Shown piece after piece: positions 31,919-38,461 of a stretch of DNA of 64,000 nucleotides. Where the stretch lies: contig CAYUQT010000016.1 in NCBI GenBank assembly GCA_964446835.1, positions 1 to 64,000 of the forward strand, written 5' to 3'. Within the stretch, counting starts at the first letter, position 1, and the number at the start of each line of letters is the position of its first letter. The position numbers were made by a program, and so were the translations under genes. Below the pieces are notes generated by a model. The model searched no databases and had not been told where the DNA came from. It was given only the letters and a program-made list of their open reading frames with translations. The stretch comes from CAYUQT01 sp964446835. GTDB lineage: Bacteria > Planctomycetota > Phycisphaerae > UBA1845 > JAFGLZ01.

Positions 31919-32799
31919 TATTTGATGGATTCAGCGAATGACTTGCCTTCAGGCGAAAGCCACACACCGCCTTGGCGCCCCCGAACCGTTTCCACGAATT
32001 CAAGCAAGGCCAGTTCCGCCACTGCTTGCTTGAAGGTCTCGGGGTTCGCCGCTTTCCCTTCGGCGCTTTCTGCAATGGCCTCTGTGGTCATCCGTGTTTC
32101 GCGGTCAAAGGCATGACCCTCAAACAGCGCTCTGAGAATGTTCCGTTGACGATCGGTAAGTGCGCGCGTCCGGGCGGTGTGTGAAGAGCCACTGGTATTA
32201 TTGTCGAGCGGTGAATCGTTCGTTACTTTGGACAGAGCTTCTTTCCCGACACCATCGTCTGCTGCCCTCAGGACATCCCAACCTTTCGGGGTGAGTTCCA
32301 CCCAAGAATGCTTGGTGGACAGGCAGAATGTTTCCTTCCACGGAATCAGAGGGGATTCGGGGAGGAGTTGCCAATAGACGCATGCGCACCCTGTTGGAAG
32401 CCCCCGCATTGTGGTTTGGAGTCCCACGATCGTTACGATTTCCCCGGTGGGACGTCGATACCTGAGAACCGGCTTTGGCGAGAGGTCCGGACGGTAGGGG
32501 ATGGCAATCGCTTCCTTCGGGAACATGCGAAACCAACCCTGCCAATCGCGGTTTTCCCGTCTCACCAGTTCACTGCCGAAGCCCTTCTTGAGGGCGTGAG
32601 AGAAGTCTACTTGGCCTTGGCCTACAGCGCGTACATCCGGCTGAAGCTCCACCTCAAACAGGGGTTCCGGAACCGAATCGAACGTATGACGAGCGCGGAA
32701 AGTGCCATCGGCGTTCACACCTTCCACACCCTTGAGAGAGAGGGTTTCCAGCGTGTGGAGTACACGCCACAGTTGTTCCGAAGGCCTGAGACTCGACAT
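31918..32799 (-). CDS. Hypothetical protein with C-terminal winged helix
   Basis: The start chosen (MSSLRPSEQLWRVLHTLE) has GAAGGATGG upstream; the frame is open further but without ribosome site. The 293-residue protein opens with a helix-rich part (PSEQLWRVLHTLETLSLKGVEGV), continues with a mixed central domain (LRYRRPTGEIVTIVGLQTTMRG), and ends in a winged-helix-like segment (LTDRQRNILRALFEGHAFDRETRMTTEAIAESAEGKAANPETFKQAVAELALLEFVETVRGRQGGVWLSPEG). It may be the element's regulator. Family unknown. Confidence 0.65.
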   Translation of the reverse strand: MSSLRPSEQLWRVLHTLETLSLKGVEGVNADGTFRARHTFDSVPEPLFEVELQPDVRAVGQGQVDFSHALKKGFGSELVRRENRDWQGWFRMFPKEAIAIPYRPDLSPKPVLRYRRPTGEIVTIVGLQTTMRGLPTGCACVYWQLLPESPLIPWKETFCLSTKHSWVELTPKGWDVLRAADDGVGKEALSKVTNDSPLDNNTSGSSHTARTRALTDRQRNILRALFEGHAFDRETRMTTEAIAESAEGKAANPETFKQAVAELALLEFVETVRGRQGGVWLSPEGKSFAESIK

Positions 32800-33095
32800 G
32801 TAGCACCATCCTTCTCGAAACGGACCATCGCCCGGCGCTACGCGAACATCGGTCCAACTCCGATCCGCGACCATATCCGGCGACGGCATGCGCCGCCGTG
32901 AACTTCCCTGACAGCATGACCGATTGCGATAACAGGTCAAGGGGTTGCCACACCCAAGAATTCTGAGCGGGTCAATCCGGTTGGTCGCCGCTAGGCCTTT
33001 GAGCTGCAATCACCTCAGGATTAGGCCTGGGTTGACAGGGCATTCATCTGCGGATATGTGTTATCCGGCAAGTACCTTTTGGAGGATCTGCGCCG

Positions 33096-33296
33096 ATGCA
33101 CGCATGCCGAGACTGTGAAGTGTGCACCCGTTTGGGTATTGTTTCGCTGCTACTGCTCCCATTCAAACTGATCTATACAATCCTGTTTAGGTGGAATATT
33201 GGGCTCATCCTACACCTCTTCATCCGGTATTGCCCTGAATGCGGTCATTGGCTGAGCCAGCACAAGAAACGGGCAGACGGCTCATTCACAGATTGA
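33096..33296 (+). CDS. Small membrane protein with CxxC zinc motifs
   Basis: GGAGG precedes the ATG. The 66-residue product has a CRDCEVCTR cluster, a hydrophobic span (IVSLLLLPFKLIYTILFRWNIGLILHLFI) and CPECGHWL. The four cysteines on both sides of the span could form one zinc site at the membrane surface. It is the only plus-strand gene in the element and is divergent from the 31918-32799 gene. It could be cargo such as a superinfection or defence effector; that is speculation. Confidence 0.65.
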   Translation: MHACRDCEVCTRLGIVSLLLLPFKLIYTILFRWNIGLILHLFIRYCPECGHWLSQHKKRADGSFTD

Positions 33297-33397
33297 CCGT
33301 CCAAAACGGCAGTGTCTTGATTTCAGATCGTCTACAGCCTGCGGAGGTTGCTGAGGATTCTCTCTAGGTCGGGTGCATTGCCGAGACCGAATCCAGA

Positions 33398-33670
33398 CTA
33401 TGGATTAGTCGCTTCGCCTTCCCGTCGCCGTCGGTCAAGAAGGGGCTGCAAGTCTTCCAACGTCACCTTCTCACCGCCCCACCCCTCCGCAACCGCGTTG
33501 ACCTCCGCAAGCACGCCCGTGGCATAGACCTCAAAGGACTCACCCGGCGGCGGTCCATACGTCGCGATGGCCATGCCTGCCAGCATCTCGGAATCAGCCA
33601 CGGTCCAGCGCCAGCCGCGCTTGCCTCGGATCATCTGGGCGAGCTTGTTCAAACGTGCAAGGTGTCTCAT
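33398..33670 (-). CDS. Small hypothetical protein (90 aa)
   Basis: Starts in an ATGA overlap with the DUF5681-like gene. Sequence MRHLARLNKLAQMIRGKRGWRW is basic and followed by an acidic helical part (VYATGVLAEVNAVAEGWGGEKVTLEDLQPLLDRRRREGEA). No family recognised. Last of three coupled minus-strand genes at the right end of the element. Confidence 0.65.
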   Translation of the reverse strand: MRHLARLNKLAQMIRGKRGWRWTVADSEMLAGMAIATYGPPPGESFEVYATGVLAEVNAVAEGWGGEKVTLEDLQPLLDRRRREGEATNP

Positions 33671-33966
33671 CTTCGAGTCTCCTGTAGTTGACCCTCAAGG
33701 TCTTCCAACCTGGTCAGCACGTCCAGCTCGACAGGGGGTCCGAGCGTTCGGCTCAACAACTCCCGAATCGCCCACGGAGCCCCATTCTTCGCTTCGCGGA
33801 GCAGCACTTGTACCACTTCGCGAAGGTCCGCGGCCCGGACAGTTCGGAACACGGCGGCCCGCAGCTTCGCGGCCCGTGTTCCGAAGGGGTTGCCCCGCCC
33901 GATGCGATTGCCCGAAGCGAATCGGCCCCGCCCGTCACGCCCGTTTGTTGACGGTTGCTCGCTCAT
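33667..33966 (-). CDS. DUF5681-like small DNA-associated protein
   Basis: Starts in an ATGA overlap with the zinc-ribbon frame upstream, 99 residues. It begins with NGRDGRGRFASGNRIGRGNPFGTRAAKLRAAVFRTV, the basic Gly/Arg signature of DUF5681, a family found near terminase and integrase genes. It then forms a helix bundle (LREVVQVLLREAKNGAPWAIRELLSRTLG) and a coiled-coil-like end (VLTRLEDLEGQLQETRR). Confidence 0.75.
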   Translation of the reverse strand: MSEQPSTNGRDGRGRFASGNRIGRGNPFGTRAAKLRAAVFRTVRAADLREVVQVLLREAKNGAPWAIRELLSRTLGPPVELDVLTRLEDLEGQLQETRR

Positions 33967-34166
33967 ACGATCCTCCATGTCATCCCGGCCCCGCAGTCCG
34001 AACATTCGCCATTGACGACACGGACCATCGCCAGGCATTCGGAGCACCAACACGCCCCCTCTTCGAGCGGGTTTCCGTTCACGTTTTCCGCGTTCCGGGT
34101 GCAAACAGGGGTGCAAACGTCCCCTTGCGGATTTGTATCTCCATGGTTTACACTTGCTTGCAACAT
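33963..34166 (-). CDS. Zinc-ribbon segment; probable displaced 3' end of the integrase gene
   Basis: From the first ATG there are 67 residues, ending with a zinc ribbon CWCSECLAMVRVVNGECSDCGAG. The frame is open upstream through the right att core, encoding AREGSNLQPSDSKSA, the same peptide in the same frame as in the integrase. In the excised circle int would read straight into this sequence (about 660 residues in total). It may therefore be a severed C-terminal domain, or a separate gene expressed only from the circle. The 4-bp overlap with the next gene supports that it is coding. Confidence 0.65.
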   Translation of the reverse strand: MLQASVNHGDTNPQGDVCTPVCTRNAENVNGNPLEEGACWCSECLAMVRVVNGECSDCGAGMTWRIV

Positions 34167-34172
34167 GCCCAC

Positions 34173-34220
34173 GGCAGACTTCGAATCTGAAGGTTGGAGG
34201 TTCGAGCCCTCCCGGGCGCG
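34173..34220. repeat. attR core (48 bp)
   Basis: Exact copy of the tRNA-Arg 3' half at 26183-26230; the sequence to its left is element DNA and to its right is chromosome. Confidence 0.95.
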
Positions 34221-34251
34221 ATCGGCCGTGGGTGCCGATTGTTCACAAGAG

Positions 34252-34284
34252 CCGCGAGGATCCGTCGGGTCCTTGCGGTTTTTT
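34252..34284 (+). terminator. Rho-independent terminator, original tRNA-Arg terminator
   Basis: CCGCGAGGA (34252-34260) pairs with TCCTTGCGG (34270-34278, one G-U) and is followed by six Ts. It lies 31 bp after attR, where the tRNA gene would have ended before insertion. Confidence 0.8.
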
Positions 34285-34319
34285 GTTGGTCGAAAGGCTT
34301 CTTTTCGAGGGGTTGTTTC

Positions 34320-35600
34320 ATGATGTTCAGCAGTCTGGGACTCATCGTTGCCGTGTCTCTCTCCGCTCAGGATCGCGTGCCCGAACCCACCAGTAAGCCG
34401 GCGCGTATGACCATCTTTCAGCGCGTCGCACCGGCGCAGCTCGAGAAATTCGATCGCGATCGAGCGGCCTTTGCCAAGACGGTTAAGGCCGTTGAGGTGC
34501 CCTATCCGTTCGTCCGGGGCACCTTCCATATGCACAGCGCCCTCTCCCACGACAGCCGCGGCAAGATGTCCGAGATCATTGCCGCCGCCAAGGCCACCAA
34601 CACGCGGATCGTCGGCATGAGCGAGCATCCCAGTGACACGGTCGACAACGTCGCACAGGGCTACAAGGGCATGAAAGACGGCGTCTACTTCCTCGCCGGT
34701 CTCGAAACGAACAACTCCCTGTATTGGCCCGGCGTCGAGGGCGAGAAAGACCTCCGGTTCGTCAGCCACCCCGAGGAGGTCCCCACCTTCGATCGCTCGA
34801 AATACGACGGCATGGAGATCTACAACACCCACACCGACGTCCTCGACGAACCGATGAAGAAGGTGGTTCTGGCCGTCGTCCTGAACTTCGCCGCCGTCAA
34901 GGCACACCCCGAGGCGGGCTTCGTCTCCTTCTTCGACTATCCGGCCGACTTCCTGGCCCGCTACGATCGTCTGGTCGCCGAGGCACCCTTCGGCGGTGTC
35001 GCGGCCAATGACAGCCATCAGAACGTCTACTTCAAGCTGGTGGCGATGCCGGACACCACGGCCGAGGTCTATGACGTCACCGGTAAGCGGATCTACAAGG
35101 CCGAAGGGATGACCGCTGCCCTCCTGCGGGCCGCCTTCGGTTCAAGAGGGCCGGTCACGCAGCCGACCGTCGTCACCGAGATGCAGCTCGATCCCTATCT
35201 GATCAGCATGCGTCACGTCGGTACGTTCCTCCAGATCACCGAGGTGAACGAGAAGACCGTCCGCCACGGGTTGCGGACGGGTCGCGCCATCCTCGGCTTC
35301 GAGATCATCGCCCCGCTGCCCTCCGTGGGTTTCTGGGTCGAGCGTGAGGGCAAACCGTCCGGCACGGTGGGCGATCAGGTGGCCTTTCAGGACGGCCTCA
35401 CCCTGCGGTGCCTGCTGCCCGCCGAGGCCGACCTGCGTGTCATTCACAACGGTCAGACCGTGCATCAGAGCAAGGGGGCAACCTGCACGGTTCCGATTAC
35501 CGCCCCCGGTGCGTATCGCTTCGAGGCCTTCGTTACCTTGGCCGGCGAGCGCTACCCCTGGGTGATCAGCAACCCGATCTACATTACGCCGAAGAAGTAG
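34320..35600 (+). CDS. PHP-domain metal-dependent hydrolase, secreted
   Basis: AGGGG lies ahead of two adjacent ATGs. A short signal peptide (MMFSSLGLIVAVSLSAQ) is followed by a PHP fold: GTFHMHSALSHDSRGKMSEI (HxH metal ligands), IVGMSEHPSDT, FLAGLETNN (Glu), VKAHPEAGFVSFFDYP and GVAANDSHQN (Asp-x-His). The C-terminal 150 residues are a beta-sandwich (RTGRAILGFEIIAPLPSVGFWVEREG). PHP enzymes are phosphoesterases. It is the first chromosomal gene right of the element. Confidence 0.85.
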   Translation: MMFSSLGLIVAVSLSAQDRVPEPTSKPARMTIFQRVAPAQLEKFDRDRAAFAKTVKAVEVPYPFVRGTFHMHSALSHDSRGKMSEIIAAAKATNTRIVGMSEHPSDTVDNVAQGYKGMKDGVYFLAGLETNNSLYWPGVEGEKDLRFVSHPEEVPTFDRSKYDGMEIYNTHTDVLDEPMKKVVLAVVLNFAAVKAHPEAGFVSFFDYPADFLARYDRLVAEAPFGGVAANDSHQNVYFKLVAMPDTTAEVYDVTGKRIYKAEGMTAALLRAAFGSRGPVTQPTVVTEMQLDPYLISMRHVGTFLQITEVNEKTVRHGLRTGRAILGFEIIAPLPSVGFWVEREGKPSGTVGDQVAFQDGLTLRCLLPAEADLRVIHNGQTVHQSKGATCTVPITAPGAYRFEAFVTLAGERYPWVISNPIYITPKK

Positions 35601-35637
35601 GCAGACCGCACGGATCCGACACGTTCGGCGTTCCGTC

Positions 35638-36756
35638 TCACGGTTCGGTCTTTGGCAGGGCGGCCACGATCGCCTCATGCCACAGCTTGGCCATCAGAGC
35701 CATGCCCTCGACGTTAGGGTGCACGGGGTCGCTGCCGTACCACCGTTCCTTCTGACGCGAATAGGCGTCGAAGAAGTCGGGGCCCTTCGAGAGCCCACGC
35801 CGTTGCACGAGCTGATCGATCCGGGCGATGTATCCCTTCAGGATCGCCTCGGCCCCCGGGTGGTAGTCATAGCACGGTCTGGCCACGAGGATCCGTCGGG
35901 GCTCGGCGGCATGCTCGCGGACCAGCTCATCGACGATCGCCTCCAGGTCATGCCCCACAGCCTCGTCGGGGCGCTTGGCCCGCTCGTCGTTGACGCCAAG
36001 GTGAATCAGCCAGACCTGCGGGCGCAGTTGCCGCATCTTGGCCTGCCAGTTGGCGTCTTCGCGGATCATCTTGAGGTATCCCTCGGTGGTGATCCCGCCC
36101 CAGCCCTCGTTAGCGATGAACACGGGCTGCTTCAGGCTCGCCGTCAGGGCGTCGTTCAGCATCGGCATCCAGCTCTTGAAGCAGTTGTACCGGGGCATGT
36201 GCCTGTAGGCCGTCGGGGCGAACTGGGGGTAGTTTCGGCGATCGCGCGAGGCAGCGGCGGGCGGAAAGTGGTCGGGCATCAGGTTCAGGTCTTCGCGATG
36301 AAAGAACTCGCCGAGGTACCCCTCTGTGATACTGTCTCCGATCGCCGCCACGATCGTGCCGATTCCCGCGGGGCTGTAGATCACGCGAGTGCTCGCGCGG
36401 CCCTGGCTGTCCAACCCGGCCAGCTCCAGCGCATACTCCGCCGGCTTCAATTGGCGAAACACAAGCTCGGCCTGATCGGCTGAGGCCGTCTTCTTCTGAA
36501 CGACTTTTGACCCGAACCGAAGCGTCACCTCCACCTTCACCGCGCCTGCGGGCGGGGCCGCCAGGCGGACCTCCAGGTCGCTTGCCGACTGAATGTACGG
36601 AATCGAGTACGTGCCCTTGGCGTCGTTGATCTTCAGCCAGGGCACCCGCAGGGCGGCCGCCTCCGTCCAGTCCAATACCAGCGGTTCCGCAAGGGCCGAC
36701 GCCGCTACCGCTGTCCACAACAGGCATCCGATCATCCAGGCCGATGTCCTTCGCAC
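35638..36756 (-). CDS. Secreted SGNH/GDSL hydrolase
   Basis: A GTG with GAGGT upstream is the likely start, 9 bp after the stop of the glycoside hydrolase gene; a later ATG (MIGCLLWTAV) is possible. Signal peptide RRTSAWMIGCLLWTAVAASALAEP. After a beta-sandwich domain of 100 residues come block I IGDSITEG (nucleophile Ser), GWGGITTEGY (block II Gly), IHLGVNDER (block III Asn) and SDPVHPNVEG (catalytic Asp-x-x-His). These enzymes are carbohydrate esterases or lipases. The operon with the glycoside hydrolase suggests deacetylation of a polysaccharide. Confidence 0.87.
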   Translation of the reverse strand: MRRTSAWMIGCLLWTAVAASALAEPLVLDWTEAAALRVPWLKINDAKGTYSIPYIQSASDLEVRLAAPPAGAVKVEVTLRFGSKVVQKKTASADQAELVFRQLKPAEYALELAGLDSQGRASTRVIYSPAGIGTIVAAIGDSITEGYLGEFFHREDLNLMPDHFPPAAASRDRRNYPQFAPTAYRHMPRYNCFKSWMPMLNDALTASLKQPVFIANEGWGGITTEGYLKMIREDANWQAKMRQLRPQVWLIHLGVNDERAKRPDEAVGHDLEAIVDELVREHAAEPRRILVARPCYDYHPGAEAILKGYIARIDQLVQRRGLSKGPDFFDAYSRQKERWYGSDPVHPNVEGMALMAKLWHEAIVAALPKTEP

Positions 36757-36764
36757 GATGCACC

Positions 36765-38168
36765 TCACAGACCGCTCAGCGGTTCCTTCGCGGCGGCCTC
36801 CGATTCCACCCGGCACACCGCTTCCTGTCCCGGGGCCAGCCAGTGGCGAATCGTCAGCCCCTTCTCGTTTCGGGTCTGGCCGTCCTGGCAATAGGCGCCA
36901 CCCTCATATTCCCTGCCCGACCAATTCCACGAGAAGACCCGTACATCCTTGCCGGGGAATGTCAGACCCACATTGACGTTCAGCGACATGCTGTTGTTGA
37001 CGACCATGGCATATCGCCGGGCCTTCAGGTCGGTGAACTCGCCCAGAAGGATCGGGTGGTCCTTCACATCGGTGGTTACCGCCGACACAAGACCGTTCGG
37101 CGTGAACACCTTGCCTGCGCCATAGGGCTTTGGCAGGAACGTCACGCGCGTGGACACCAGTTGGTTGAACAGGTCGCCATAGAGCCGGTGGAAGTCCTTC
37201 TGAACGCGGCGGATGTCGTAATAGGTCTGCGTCCGATCCCAGTGTTGATCGACGGGGGATAGACGGTAATTCGCATGCGGCATTCGCATGTAGTAGAAGA
37301 ACCATAGAATCCCGTTCGCCCCCGAGGCGATGCTCGTATTGAACTGCCAGCGGATCTCGTCGTAGTTTGGAACGCGATACCGGAAGTGTCCCACCGACAG
37401 GATCGTGTTCCAGAACGGAATTCCGTTGCGAAGCGAGGCCTCACGATACAGCCGCAGGTTGTCGTAGTATCCGTTCCAGCCGCCCTCGCCGGGGTTCATC
37501 TGGCCATAGTAGTCGTAGCTGATCAGGTCGGCGTTGCTCTTGCGCACGAAATCACCCAGGTAGTCCGCCCACGAGGCGGCGCCGACGTGCTTCTCTGCCC
37601 CCGGCCACCAGGGCAGGTGGTTGGCAAACGGGTGCAGCGTCGGGGCGATCTCCTTCTGAAGGCGATAGCACTCGAAAAACGCGGGCTTCGCCGCCGCATC
37701 CGGCTCGTCGCCCACATGGAAGCCGAACAGGGCCGGGTGATCGCCGAAATCCTTCGCGGCGGCCCTGACGTCGTCGGCATAGTCCGGGGCGACGACTCCC
37801 TTGTCGCCGCCGCTCCGGGCGTACATGCGAGGGTCGCACACAATCAGCTTCATGCCTCGCTTCTGTGCCCAGTCCAGCAGCCGGCGGATGTGTGCCTTCT
37901 GATCCGCGTTCTTCGCGTCGAACGACGGGCTCTGCGGCACAGTGAAGCCAGCGTCGGCCCATTCCTCGACCTCGGCCTCATCCATGTGCTGCCCATGTTC
38001 AGTCAGATTCGTATAGCTCCAGAAGCTGATCGGATACTTGTTCAGGCCGAAGGATCGCGTCTTCTCGATGATGCCCCGCACATTCTTTGGAACCTCCTGC
38101 GCCCAGACCCCGCCCACAAGAAACGTCCCGACAATCGCCACCAGGGCGGTCAGATGCTGTCTTCTCAT
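36765..38168 (-). CDS. Secreted TIM-barrel glycoside-hydrolase-like protein
   Basis: The ATG follows GGAGG. Signal peptide MRRQHLTALVAIVGTFLVGGVWAQ. The 467-residue protein looks like a clan GH-A barrel: GISFW-type start (YPISFWSYTNLTEHG), FTVPQSPSFDAKNADQKAHIRRLLDWAQKRGMKLIV, FGFHVGDEPDAAAK (candidate acid/base Glu), ADLISYDYYGQMNPGEGGWNGY and GANGILWFFYYMRMP, then a C-terminal beta domain. The nearest groups are beta-galactosidase/GH42-like proteins, but I cannot fix the family. Cotranscribed with the SGNH hydrolase. Confidence 0.6.
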   Translation of the reverse strand: MRRQHLTALVAIVGTFLVGGVWAQEVPKNVRGIIEKTRSFGLNKYPISFWSYTNLTEHGQHMDEAEVEEWADAGFTVPQSPSFDAKNADQKAHIRRLLDWAQKRGMKLIVCDPRMYARSGGDKGVVAPDYADDVRAAAKDFGDHPALFGFHVGDEPDAAAKPAFFECYRLQKEIAPTLHPFANHLPWWPGAEKHVGAASWADYLGDFVRKSNADLISYDYYGQMNPGEGGWNGYYDNLRLYREASLRNGIPFWNTILSVGHFRYRVPNYDEIRWQFNTSIASGANGILWFFYYMRMPHANYRLSPVDQHWDRTQTYYDIRRVQKDFHRLYGDLFNQLVSTRVTFLPKPYGAGKVFTPNGLVSAVTTDVKDHPILLGEFTDLKARRYAMVVNNSMSLNVNVGLTFPGKDVRVFSWNWSGREYEGGAYCQDGQTRNEKGLTIRHWLAPGQEAVCRVESEAAAKEPLSGL

Positions 38169-38461
38169 GTGTATTCCTCCAGTCTTTACGGTCCCGGGTG
38201 TTGTGATGTTATCGGGTCGGTCTGTCGCCCGTGGCTCGACAGCAGGGGGGCTCTCCGCGTGAGCCGCCTCCGGCCGCCTGGAATCTACAGACGAACGCCC
38301 TTTCGTGCAAACAAGGCTGAAGACCGCCATCTCGTTCCACTCTCACACCAAACCCATCCGTCGCATGCATTGCCACGCGAGGTTCAAGTCGGTTCAATGC
38401 AGGCCTGAAACCGAAGCACGAGGGCTGCCGATCGGCGTTCGTGCCGGAAGGAGCAAGCATC

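Larger units (their letters stand above)
26183..34220. mobile_element. Integrative element in tRNA-Arg, about 8.0 kb
   Basis: Exact 48-bp direct repeats of the tRNA 3' half bound the element. The integrase gene abuts the left repeat. Inside, a minus-strand operon carries AlpA-like, DUF669-like, primase, DnaB-like ATPase, winged-helix, XRE and integrase genes, many joined by 4-bp ATGA/TTGA overlaps. There are iterons and no recognisable capsid, terminase large subunit, relaxase or T4SS gene. It fits a phage-satellite or integrated plasmid-like replicon. Confidence 0.9.
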
